Source: Clostridiales bacterium
GTDB lineage: Bacteria; Bacillota; Clostridia; Oscillospirales; Oscillospiraceae
Reading direction: 5' to 3'
DNA length: 10,801 nt
NCBI GenBank assembly: GCA_004556965.1
Contig: SFFE01000032.1
Coordinates: forward strand, 1 to 10,801
A model generated the notes under the pieces. That model searched no databases. It was given only the letters and a program-made list of their open reading frames with translations, and was not told the DNA's origin. Both the position numbers and the translations under genes were made by a program. Of the stretch, positions 1 through 9,000 are shown piece by piece (positions within the stretch are counted from its first letter, which is position 1; the number at the start of each line of letters is the position of its first letter).

Positions 1-125
1 CGGATAAAGTTTCGAATTTGTCTCGTTTCTTGCTGCTATCCCTTCCTCTTTGGGCAAAACTTGATTTATTCAGCGTTTACTCAAGGGGAAGGCTTTGGGG
101 TCGGCACGTTCCGCACCCCGCGTCC
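1..125. other. Intergenic stretch downstream of ymfH
   Basis: No gene is supported here. The minus strand has only a 5-base-pair dyad (CTTGA/TCAAG) followed by TTTT, too weak to call a terminator. The stretch nearest the repeat (about 101-125) resembles the outer flank of hairpin 1 in the other repeat copies. The next gene to the left is outside the window. Confidence 0.5.
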
Positions 126-238
126 TCGAACCGAAGCCCAGCGTAAGCGGGTTCGGTTCGATAAGGAAGGACGGAGAAGTGGATGTGGCGACGGCGAGCG
201 TTCGCTCGGCGTCAGAACGGAACGAGTCCGTCCTGACG
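126..238 (+). repeat. Structured intergenic repeat, copy R1
   Basis: Hairpin 1 has a perfect 10-base-pair stem (126-135 with 152-161). It is followed by a 28-base linker (162-189) containing AAGGA, ACGG and GGATGTGG. Hairpin 2 (190-199 with 204-213) has ten positions and one mismatch, with loop GTTC. The 25-base tail box (214-238) contains GAGTCCGT and ends in TGACG. This is the same plan as the copies at 2884, 10443 and 10656, with different stem sequences. The repeat enters the 3' end of ymfH, whose stop is at 212-214. Outward of hairpin 1, TCCGCA at 110-115 resembles the flank of the 2832 copy. Confidence 0.8.
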
Positions 239-244
239 CCGAGC
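204..244. repeat. Long hairpin over the ymfH stop codon
   Basis: A perfect 12-base inverted repeat (204-215 with 233-244) is followed, after one mismatch, by a further 5 pairs (217-221 with 227-231) and loop ACGAG. It covers the last codons and the TGA of ymfH and competes with hairpin 2 of copy R1 for bases 204-213. No clear T-run follows on the minus strand, so it is not a typical intrinsic terminator. It could still stop polymerase or stabilize the transcript end. Confidence 0.7.
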
Positions 245-1510
245 CGGGTCGATGACCGACAGGGCGATGCGGTCGGGGGCGAGCGCTTCCGTGACGAAGG
301 CGGCGCATTCCTCCGGCGTGATCTCGCTGAGTAGCCCGAACAGCTCGAACAGCGGATAATCGCCGAACACGCTGTCCACCAGATCGACGCACAGACCCTC
401 GAACCGGTCGAGACTGCGCAGCCAGCTTCCGTAGGCGGCGCGGCGGGTGCGGTCGAACGCGGCGGGATCGAAGCCCTGCTTGCGCACCTGCGCGACCGCT
501 TCGTTCAGCCGCGCGAGCACCCGCTCGGGATCGCGGCTCTCGCCGCCGGCGAGGATGGTGGCGACCCCGGCGGAATAGTCGAGATCCGCGCCGAAGTCCT
601 CGGTCAGCAGCCCCTCGCGGTAGAGGTCGTTGTAAAACGCGGAGGCGCGCCCGGTGAGCGCGCGCAGCGCCAGCTCGCCCACGAGCTTCTGCCGCAGCAG
701 CGGCAGGCCCTGCGGCGCGCGCTGCACCTTTGCGCCCAGCAGAAACTGCGGCGCGGACACCTCCATCGCCACGCGGTGCTGCGCGGCGCACGGCAGAAGG
801 TCCTCCGCCGCGCCGTAGTCGATCTCCGGCACGGGGCCGGGCGTGTCCGGCAGCATTTCACGCGCGATTTCCTCCACACAATCAGGGGAGATCGGGCATA
901 CGACGCACAGCGCCATGTTCGACGGGTTGTAAAACACCTTGTGGCAGGCGTAGAGCGTCTCGTCCGTGATCTCGGCGATGCTCTCCACCGTGCCCGCGAC
1001 GGATTCGCGGATGGGGTTGTGCGCGTACAGGCACTGCATCAGGTTCACGTACACGGCGTAGTCCGGGTCGTCCTCGCCCATGCGGATTTCCTGTCCGATG
1101 ATGCCCTGCTCCTTTTCCACGCTCTCCGGCGTGAAGTACGGCGTTGTGACAAAGCGCAGCAGCGTGCGGAGGTTTTCCTCAAAATCCTGCGTGCACTCAA
1201 AATAGTATGCGGTGATGTCGCTGGAGGTGAAGGCGTTCGGCTCCGCGCCGTTCGCGGAGAGCGTCGTGAGCGCGTCGTCGCCGTCCGGCATGTCGAACAT
1301 CTTGTGCTCCAGAAAATGCGCCACGCCCGCCGGCGTGTCGATCCACTCATCGCCGAGACGGAAGCGGCGGTCGCCGCCGCCGTAGTTCGTGGCGAACATG
1401 GCAAAGCTGCGGTTATACTCCGGCTTGCACAGCACGCGCAGGCGCAGCCCGTTCGGCAGCGTCGCGCTATAGAGCGTTTCGCCGATACGGGGATACTGTT
1501 TATTCTCCAT
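212..1510 (-). CDS. ymfH: M16 family zinc peptidase subunit YmfH (EF-P modification-associated)
   Basis: This 432-residue protein is a single-unit M16B (insulinase/processing-peptidase type) metalloprotease homologue. The inverted zinc motif HFLEH is at residues 65-69, and the third ligand is probably Glu141 in a GQEIRM stretch about 72 residues further on, the usual M16 spacing. NAFTSSD and a DPDYAVY segment are also family-like. Length fits the roughly 430-residue family norm. In Bacillota the homologue is listed as an EF-P 5-aminopentanol modification-associated protein (spelled YfmH in some databases); its exact substrate is not known to me. The start is ATG at 1510, because GGAGG sits 6 bases upstream of it. 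The in-frame ATG at 1516 directly abuts the GGAGG and would be poorly initiated. It overlaps ymfF by 11 bases, implying translational coupling. The last codons and the TGA stop lie inside a structured intergenic repeat, so the C-terminal tail after the conserved fold is probably repeat-derived. Confidence 0.93.
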   Translation of the reverse strand: MENKQYPRIGETLYSATLPNGLRLRVLCKPEYNRSFAMFATNYGGGDRRFRLGDEWIDTPAGVAHFLEHKMFDMPDGDDALTTLSANGAEPNAFTSSDITAYYFECTQDFEENLRTLLRFVTTPYFTPESVEKEQGIIGQEIRMGEDDPDYAVYVNLMQCLYAHNPIRESVAGTVESIAEITDETLYACHKVFYNPSNMALCVVCPISPDCVEEIAREMLPDTPGPVPEIDYGAAEDLLPCAAQHRVAMEVSAPQFLLGAKVQRAPQGLPLLRQKLVGELALRALTGRASAFYNDLYREGLLTEDFGADLDYSAGVATILAGGESRDPERVLARLNEAVAQVRKQGFDPAAFDRTRRAAYGSWLRSLDRFEGLCVDLVDSVFGDYPLFELFGLLSEITPEECAAFVTEALAPDRIALSVIDPARRQDGLVPF

Positions 1511-2786
1511 CGTCATCCTCCGTTCCCTTGAGGAAATACACGCTGTCGCACACGACGCTGCCCGCGATTTCCACCACGTCCTCGCGCGTGACGGCCTCGG
1601 TCAGCGCGGCCAGCTCCATGGGGTCGAAATCCAGCCCCTGCAGGTTCTGCTGCAGCCAGTAGCCCTCCAGCGCGGCGGGCGTGTCCATGATGGCGCGCAG
1701 GTCGGAGGCAAGGCACTTTTTCGCCGCGGCGAGGTCGCCGTCCGTAAAGTCGCCGGCGCGCACGGCGTCGAGCTGGACGTTGATCTCCGCGAGCGCTTTG
1801 TCGTAGTTTTCCACCTCGATGCCGCTCGACACGAGCATCAGCCCTTTCATGAGGTCGAGCCGGGAGCTGGCATAGTAGCACAGCGAGAGCTTCTCGCGCA
1901 CGTTCAAAAAGAGCTTGGACGTGACGCAGCCGCCGAAGAGCGCGTTGAACACGCGCAGCGCGGCCAGATCGGGGTCTTCCATGCACTCGCCCAGGCGGTA
2001 GCCGATGGCGAGCTTGCCCTGCGTGACGGCCATCTCCTCCGTGAAAAAGCGGACGTCCTCCTCCACGGCGTTCATGCGGATGTCGGTGCCGATGTCGTAG
2101 TCGATCTCGCCGCGCGGCATGGCGGCGAGCGCGTCGGCGAGCGTCTGCGCGACCTCCGCCGCCGGGAGCGAGCCGCAGTAGAACACCTCCACCGGGCTTG
2201 CCGCGAGCAGCTCGTGGTAATGGCGCGTCAGCTTCTGGTAGTGGATGGACTCTGCCATGTCCTCGTCGCCGAGACGGGGCACGCAGTAGTCCTCATAGCA
2301 GCACATCAGCTCGGTGAGCCGCTGGGTGGCGTAGCTGCGCTTGTCGTTGATGCAGCCGCGGATCTTGTCGAGGAGCTTGTCCTTCTCGCTGCGGACGTAG
2401 CACTGCCGCAGCAGGCCGCCGCGCGTGTTCGGCGCGAGGAGCATACCGCTCACGTCCTCGGCCAGCCGCGGGAGGATCGGCGCGCCGGCGGCGCGGTCGT
2501 CCGCGAACGTGGAGTAAAAGCCCACGCACTGGATCTCGCCGAGCTTGCGCACGACGGGCGTGATCGTCGCGCCGTAGAGACTGTCCAGCTCGCGGGCGAC
2601 GGTCTCCAGATCGGGCAGGCGGGTGCTGCCCCGGCGCAGCACGAACGGCAGCACGGCGTTCATGGCGGCGCGCTCGCGCGTGAGCTGCGTGAGCAGCGTG
2701 ACGCTCAGGCAGCCGGTTTTGAATTTGTCCGTGTGCAGGGCGGTCAGCCACACGCCCGGCAGGATCTCGGTACGGGTTCGTTGCAT
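1500..2786 (-). CDS. ymfF: M16 family peptidase-like subunit YmfF (EF-P modification-associated)
   Basis: This 428-residue protein is an M16B homologue that lacks the zinc motif: the region where HXXEH would fall (about residues 44-60, LPFVLRRGSTRLPD) has no His-x-x-Glu-His. The C-terminal half keeps the conserved segment FGGCVTSKLFLNVREKL (284-300) followed by CYY (303-305). That is the Arg/Tyr substrate-binding signature of M16 proteins. This fits a heterodimer in which YmfF supplies the Arg/Tyr site and YmfH the zinc site, as known for other split M16B pairs; the pairing here is inferred from gene order. Start is ATG at 2786, with AAGGAG 8 bases upstream. It is the first gene of a two-gene operon with ymfH, whose start lies inside the end of this gene. 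A candidate extended -10 promoter lies about 280 bases upstream, which would leave a long leader carrying a hairpin-rich repeat. Confidence 0.92.
   Translation of the reverse strand: MQRTRTEILPGVWLTALHTDKFKTGCLSVTLLTQLTRERAAMNAVLPFVLRRGSTRLPDLETVARELDSLYGATITPVVRKLGEIQCVGFYSTFADDRAAGAPILPRLAEDVSGMLLAPNTRGGLLRQCYVRSEKDKLLDKIRGCINDKRSYATQRLTELMCCYEDYCVPRLGDEDMAESIHYQKLTRHYHELLAASPVEVFYCGSLPAAEVAQTLADALAAMPRGEIDYDIGTDIRMNAVEEDVRFFTEEMAVTQGKLAIGYRLGECMEDPDLAALRVFNALFGGCVTSKLFLNVREKLSLCYYASSRLDLMKGLMLVSSGIEVENYDKALAEINVQLDAVRAGDFTDGDLAAAKKCLASDLRAIMDTPAALEGYWLQQNLQGLDFDPMELAALTEAVTREDVVEIAGSVVCDSVYFLKGTEDDDGE
1517..1521 (-). promoter_or_regulatory. Ribosome binding site of ymfH inside ymfF
   Basis: GGAGG on the minus strand, within the last codons of ymfF. 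It lies 6 bases from ATG 1510 and directly abuts ATG 1516, so the shorter start is favoured. The arrangement fits coupled translation of the two subunits. Confidence 0.7.
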
Positions 2787-2794
2787 ATGGGAAG

Positions 2795-2800
2795 CTCCTT
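2795..2800 (-). promoter_or_regulatory. Ribosome binding site of ymfF
   Basis: AAGGAG on the minus strand, 8 bases before ATG at 2786. This supports the chosen ymfF start. Confidence 0.8.
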
Positions 2801-2831
2801 TCGGGAGATGTGTTTGGCAAACGCTTCGCTG

Positions 2832-2883
2832 CGTCAGAACGGGCGCGCTCGCGTCCTCACAAGCTCCGCATCACTCGTCCTTT
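2832..2883 (-). repeat. Degenerate partial repeat R5, back to back with R2
   Basis: On the minus strand this runs outward from the R2 hairpin 1 and ends in a tail like that of copy R3: 18 bases at 2832-2849 are identical to 10443-10460. It also contains TGCGGA (2870-2865), seen next to hairpin 1 in the other copies. There is no obvious second hairpin. It looks like half of a divergent repeat unit sharing the central palindrome with R2. Confidence 0.5.
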
Positions 2884-3034
2884 CAAAACCGAAACACCGT
2901 TTCGGTTTTGTGAGGAGAAACGGAGGAGCGGATGTGGAGCTTTCCGGCTTGCCCGGGAAGCGGAATGGAGCGAGTCCGTTTGGACGTGTCCACTCTGACG
3001 CTCTGCACGAGCAGAAAGAAATGGGGTGGAATAG
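2884..3034 (+). repeat. Structured intergenic repeat, copy R2
   Basis: Hairpin 1 is a perfect 12-base-pair stem (2884-2895 with 2899-2910) with a 3-base loop ACC. The 28-base linker (2911-2938) contains GGAGCGGATGTGG. Hairpin 2 (2939-2947 with 2953-2961) has 9 pairs including one T-G wobble. The 25-base tail box is 2962-2986. An extra tail to 3034 holds the short dyad TGGAC-GT-GTCCA (2981-2992) and ends in AATAG. Bases 2889-3034 match the inverse of 10656-10801 at 142 of 146 positions. The copy lies between the ymfF promoter candidate and the ymfF start, so it would be transcribed, in antisense orientation, in the ymfF leader. Confidence 0.85.
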
Positions 3035-3063
3035 ACCAAGGTTCGCTTCTACATGAATAATAC

Positions 3064-3092
3064 AGTATACCACACGGGGGCGCGTTTTGGAA
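3064..3092 (-). promoter_or_regulatory. Candidate extended -10 promoter for ymfF-ymfH
   Basis: On the minus strand TGGTATACT (3072-3064) matches an extended -10 (TGnTATAAT type). With a 17-base spacer, the -35 position reads TTCCAA (3092-3087), a 3/6 match to TTGACA. The -35 lies only a few bases after the stop codon of the glucan synthase gene. Transcription would start near 3057 and give a leader of about 270 bases before ymfF. Inferred from sequence only. Confidence 0.5.
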
Positions 3093-3095
3093 TCG

Positions 3096-6000
3096 TTATT
3101 TGCGATTTTTCCCGACGCCGCCGCCCGTATAGGGCTTGCCGTCCACGGTGACGCCGTCGCGCGTGATCGCAATCGTGTGCTGCAGGCCCGCGCCGTCGCG
3201 CCAGTGGACGGTGCAGCCGTTCCACGCGCTGGGCAGCTTCGGCTCCGGATAGAGCACGCCGCCGCGCAGCTTCAGACCGAGCAAATCCTCCGCCGTCACG
3301 CGCAGGAACCAGCCGGACGAGCCGGTGTACCACGTCCAGCCCGCCTGCTCGGCGGCGTCCCCGGTGCACACGTCGGCGGCAAGCACGAACGGCTCGGCCT
3401 CGTACCGCTCCGGATCGTGCGCCTGCGGCAGCACGGCCTGCAGGAGCGCATAGCCGTCGTCCGTGCGCCCCTCGCGCAGCAGCGCCATGGCGAGCCAGAG
3501 CGCGCCGTGCGTATACTGTCCGCCGTTTTCCCGGAAGCCGGGGCCGTAGCTGCGGACATAGCCGGGATCGGGATTTACCCGCGTAAACGGCGGGTCAAAG
3601 AGTTTTACGAGATTGTGCTCCCGGTCAAAGAGCGCATCGAGCGCGCTCGTGAGCGCCTGCTGTTTGCGCTCGCTCGACGCTTCCGGGCAGAGCGCGGCGA
3701 AGCTCTGGGCGATGGAGTCGATGCGGCATTCCGCGCACCCGGCGCTGCCGAGGGGCGTGCCGTCGTCAAAATATCCGCGCAGGTACCACGCGCCGTCCCA
3801 CGCGCTGTCGGCGGCGCGGCCGGTTTTCTGCGCGGCTGCGCGCAATTGCGCGGCGGAGGCCGCGTCGCCGAGACGGTCGAGCAGGTCTGCGAAGCGGTGC
3901 GCCGTGTGGGAGAAAAACCACGTGAGCCACACGCTCTCGCCGTCGCCGCGCGCACCGACGCGGTCCAGCCCGTCGTTCCAGTCGCCGGAGCCGATGTGCA
4001 GCAGCCCGTGCGCGCCCGTGCCGCGCCGCAGCACCATCGCAAGCGCGCGCAGACAGTGGTCGAGCACCGTGCCGTCCTCCGGCGCGGGGGTGAGCGGGGC
4101 GTAGCGCTCGCGCTCGCAGTCGGAGAGCGCTTCGGCGAGCAGGTAGGCGACGCGTTCCCGGCAGAGCGCGCGGTCGCCCGTCTTTTCCACGTATTCGCAC
4201 ACCGCCCACGGCAGCCACAGCAGATCGTCCGAGATGCGGGTGCGCACGCCGTGCTCTTGCCCCGCGCCGCTGTGCCACCAGTGGCACACGTCGCCCTGCG
4301 TGAACTGGTGCGCGCAGCAGAGCAAAATCTGCTCGCGCGCGGGGTCGGGGTCGAGCAGGATGAGGTTCACCGCGTCCTGAAGCTGGTCGCGGAAGCCGAA
4401 CGCGCCGCCGCTCTGATACACGCTTGTGCGCGCGAGAATGCGGCAGGCGAGCGTCTGGTACGCCGCCCAGCCGGAGACGAAGCGCCCCATGGCCGCGTCG
4501 GGCAGTTCCGCGCGCAGCCGGTAGACGAACGCCCGCCAGCGGCTGCGCGTTTCCTCCAGCGCGTGCAGCGCCTCCGCCGGCTGCGTCAGGCGCAGCAGCG
4601 TCTCCCTGCCCGCGCAGCCGCACACCAGAATGGCCTTCCTGCGCAGCGTGAACTCCATGCTCATGCACGGCGTCAGCCCCGTGCCGGCGCGCTGGTCGGA
4701 CTGCCCGCGCAGGAACGAGAACCGGTCGCACGTCCAGCCGCTGAGCGGCTCGGAGCACACGGCGGAAAAGGAAAACTGCGCGCCGGAGCGCGGGTTCACC
4801 GCCGTGAGCACGCCGTTTTCCCCGGCGGTGACGACGGTGAGCGCGTCGCGCTCGTCCCCGGCGAGGAGCAGATCCGTGCTCCACGCGATTTCGGCGGCGT
4901 CCGCGCTGCACTCGAACAGCAGCACGCGCGCGTCCGTGTCCCAGGGAACGAAGCTCAGCACGCGGGTGCGCACGCCTTCCCATTCCTTCTCCCACATCGC
5001 GTAGCCGAAGCCGTATTCCACGCGCGCCTCGCCCATGCCATCGGCAAACAGGCTCGTGCGCCCGCCGCGCGAGAGCAGCTCCAGCGTCTCCGTGCCGCGC
5101 ACGGCGTGCGGGTCGTTCCGCCAGGGGTTGACGCGCCCCTCGCGCGCGTTGAGAACCCACATGTGGCCAAGGCCGCTGTCCGCCGCGAGATAGCCGAAGC
5201 GCCCGTTCGTGAGCACGTGGCACCATGCGCGTTTGGGCAGCGCATGCGAGAGCTGGAACACGAACGCGCCGTCATCGCGCCAGTGCCAGTCCATGCAGCC
5301 CTGCGGCAGGTCGCGCCGGTCGGGCGCGGCGAGCCGCGCCGGGAGCGTGCAGCGCGTCAACTGATACTCCGGATGCTCCAGATCGAGCGTCACGGCGGCG
5401 CAGGCTTCGATGGCGGCCGCCTGTGACAGCTCCGCCAGATGCACGCCGCCCGCCGCATTTAAGAGCGCCTCCCGGTCGAGCGCGCGCAGCGTATCCGTGA
5501 CGATGCGCGAGCCGCTGCGCTGATAGTCGCCGCCCTCCGCCGTGAGGAACACGAGGTCCGAGCGCAGGCCGCAGCTTTGCAGCAGCGCGTGGCGGCGGAT
5601 GAGCGCGGCTGCGCCCGCGCGGTGCGCCGGTTTTGTGAGCACGGCGCAGAGAATGGGCAGGTCGCCCGAAATGCCGAAGCGCCAGAGCGCGTCCTTTTTC
5701 AGCAGCGCGAGGTCGCCCACCTCCGGCGCGGCGGCGGGGAACACCAGCGGCGAGACGAGCGCCATCGCCGCGGCCACGTCGCCGCCGTCCATACCGGTTT
5801 GCGCCGCGAAGAGCGCGGGCAGCGCGGCGAACGCGTCCGACGGCATCGTGAGCGTGCGCTGCGCGGCCTGAAACGCGGCCTCCTCCGTGCGTCCGACGCC
5901 GAGGGCGAAGCGCGCTTCAAACACCTCGTCCGGCGCGAGACGCACCGGGCACACGGCGTCGATGCGCGCGTCGCTCAGCCACCCCGGCACGGAATCGGGA

Positions 6001-9000
6001 AAGCGCAGCGCGCGGTCGCACGCGAGACACAGCCACACCTCCGGCGTGGACGAGCGCGCCAGCCGCCGCAGCAGCAGCGCGCCCCCGCGCGTCTTGGCCT
6101 GAAAGCCCATGCGGTAAAATGCCGGATGGTTACCATAATCCAGATACGGCGCGAGCACCGGCTCCAGCGTGAAGTGCAGCTCCCCGTCCGGAAGCCCCCC
6201 GGCGGCGGAGAGCGAAAGCGCGCGCAGCTCGCCGTTATCCTTGGCCGAAACCGCGAAATCACAGGTGTATTTGAGATCGTCCTGCAGCCCGGTGAGCGTG
6301 GCGCTGCGCTCGGTAAACCGCCACTGGATGCGCGCGCCGTCGTCGCCGTCGGTCGGGAATAAGTTTACATAATATCCATCCCGCAGCAGCCGGAGGGCAG
6401 GGGCTTCGCCGGGGGCGCTGCGGTCGCCCCGGCGGCAGACGCTCACGTCCTGCCAGCGGGCGAAGGTCTGCCCCGTCTCGGCGACGAGCAGGTGATACCC
6501 GCCGTTGGAAAGCAGGCAGCAGGCCGGGTGCTCGGCGTCCGTGCCCGCGCCGGTGCGGACGTAGCCGTTTTCCGCCGGGCGGCCGGGCTTTTCGGGCGTC
6601 TGGCTTCTGCCGCGCCGCCGCAGCAGCACGCCGCCGATGGGCACGCGCTCTTCCAGCAGGCCGGTGTACGCGTGCATGGCGGGGTCGGCCATGAACCAGC
6701 GCTGCACGCGGCCGTGGTCGAGACCGTTGCAGATGGCCGTGAGGCTCATGCCCAGATGGTGCGCCATGACGCACTGGACGATTTCGCCGCCGCGGCCGCG
6801 GCAGCGCGCCGGGGTAAAGTCGACCGCCTCACGGAAGCCGTATGGCCCGCGCAGGCCGAGCGCGTCCAGCCGCCGGAGGTTGCGCACCGCGGCGCGCGGC
6901 TCCACGGCGAGGGCGAGAAAGCTGCTGTACGGCGAGACGACCAGCTCCTTGTCCATGCCCCGGCGCAGCGCGAGCGCGGCCACGCCGTGCGCCTTGTAGC
7001 GGTAGTTCAGCGCGGGATCGAGCGCGTAGTATGCGCTCTCGGAGATGCCCCACGGCTTGCCGGGCGGCACGCGGCGGCGCTGCGCGTAGAGACAGAATTT
7101 CGCGCTCTCCCACAGCAGCGATTCCTTTGCCAGCGGCAAAAACAGCTCCGGCATCAGGTATTCGAACATCGTGCCCGTCCACGACACCATGCCGCGGTAG
7201 TGATCCTTCTGCACCTGCGCGCGGCTGAGCCGCCGCCAGTGGCGGCGGTCCACGTCGCCCTTGGCGATGGCGACGTACCCGGTCAGGCGCGCTTCGCTGG
7301 AGAGCAGGTCGTACCAGCCGGGCGACGGCTCGCCGGTGCGCGTGTCGATCCCGATGCGAAAGAGCCGGCGCGATTCGTCATAGAGCGGCGAGAAGTCCAT
7401 TGCGTCGAGCAGGGCGCCCGCCCGCTGCGCAAGATCGCCGCGCCCCAGCTCCGCGAGCGCGCTGCGCACGGCGACGAGGCTTGCCGCGAGGTTGCCGCTG
7501 TCCACGGTGGAGACATACGCCGGCCTGAGGGGCCTCAGCGTGCAGGTGTGATACCAGTTGTAAAAGTGCCCATGCCACTTCGGGAGCTGCTCCATCGTGT
7601 CGAGCATCCGCTCGACGAGCGGGATGCCCCGGCCGTGATCGACGCCGAGGCTGTGCGCGCACAGGGCGGACACGAGCGCCAGGCCGATGTTCGTCGGCGA
7701 CGTGCGGTGCGCCGTGCCGACGGGCGGCTGCTCCTGCCAGTTGTCGGGCGGGAGGGCGTTGTCCTCCTCCGTGCAGAAGGTCTCAAAGTAGCCCCAGATC
7801 TCCTCCGCCGCACGTTTGAGATATTCCCGGTCGCCGTTGGAGAGGGCGGGACGGGGCCTGTTTTGGCGCGCGAGCGCCTTCGTGAGCGCGGGGGAGAGCA
7901 CCCACACGACGCCCACGGTCTTGCCCGCGATGGACGGGGAACACACGACGGTCAGCAGCCCCAGCGCCATCGCCGGCCACATCGCGCCGACGTAGCCCCG
8001 GAGCGTGCCGCGCTTTTGCTGGTCGCTCTGCGCGGCGGTCTGCCACGCGAGTAGGTTCCGGTGCGACACCGCCATGCGCCAGAGCGCCTTGGCGGCGGCG
8101 GACGCGCACACCCACGCCTCCCACGGCAGCAGCATCAGCCGCAGCACCGTCTGCACGAGCGCGCCCGCCGCACCGTGGATGATCGTGCTGTGGTAGCGCA
8201 CGCGGCGCTCCTGCTCGGGGCGCAGCGCGCTCTCGCCGAGCGAGAGCAGAAAGCGCGAGAGCAGGCTCAGCAGCGCCGCCCACGCCGCCAGCTGCAGCCC
8301 CGGCCAGCGCAGCGTGAAGCCCAGGAACATCGCCAGAAACGTCGCCGGCGGCACGAGACTGCGCCGCAGGCTGTCGAACAGCTTCCACCGGTCGATGGGC
8401 GCGAAGTGCCGCCCGCGCCGGAACAGCCACGGGAGGTTCTGCCAGTCGCCGCGCGTCCAGCGCTCCATGCGCGCGTAGTAGCTCAGGGGCGAGGCGGGGA
8501 ACGAATCGGTCAGCTCCACGTCGCCGAGATAGCCGCCGTGCAGGTACGCGCCCTCCAGCGCGTCGTGCGAGAGCACGCGGTTTTCCGGCACGGCGCGCTC
8601 GCAGCACTGCAGCAGCGCCGCCGCGTCGAGGATCCCCTTGCCCGCGAAGCCGCCCCGGTCGAACAGGTCCATGTACAGCTCGCCGCAGTGCGTGCCGTAG
8701 GGGTCGGTGCCGCCCTGCCCGGCGAATACGCGCGCAAAGTCCGACGCCGTGGCGCTTTTCAGCTCCACGGCCATGCGCGGGTGCAGCAGCCCGTAGCCGC
8801 GCACGACCGCGCCGCGCTGCTCGTCCACCACCGGGCGGTTGAGCGGGTGGAGCATCGCGCCGATCAGCTCGCGCGCTGTGCCGGGGGAGAGCGTCGTGTC
8901 GCTGTCGAGCGTGAGGATGTAGCGCGTGCCGGTAAGCGCCGCCGCGTCTCCCGCGGCGCAGGAAAGCTCCGTCTCCCGGTCGAGCAGCAGCCGCGCGAGC

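Larger units (their letters stand above)
2787..3095. other. Intergenic stretch between the glucan synthase gene and ymfF
   Basis: These 309 bases hold, in minus-strand order, the ymfF promoter candidate, repeat copy R2, the partial copy R5 and the ymfF ribosome binding site. No intrinsic terminator with a T-run was seen for the glucan synthase gene. Short open frames here on both strands are translations of the repeat and lack family similarity. Confidence 0.7.

Noticed and set aside
53..90. Possible intrinsic terminator after ymfH (CTTGA/TCAAG dyad followed by TTTT on the minus strand)
   Set aside because: Only five AT-rich pairs enclose a large loop, and the following T-run is only four bases, so this is too weak to call.
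2832..3034. CRISPR or insertion sequence interpretation of the repeats
   Set aside because: There are no regularly spaced direct repeats with unique spacers, no cas genes and no transposase frame. The copies are dispersed, structured and in both orientations.
3087..5426. Long plus-strand open frame of 779 codons, opposite the glucan synthase gene
   Set aside because: It is antisense to strongly conserved GH94 coding sequence. The composition is Arg/Ala/Val-rich, as expected from a GC-rich shadow frame, and there are no recognisable motifs. Similar long frames at 6492-8054 (+), 8061-9485 (+) and 7783-10008 (-) were rejected for the same reason.
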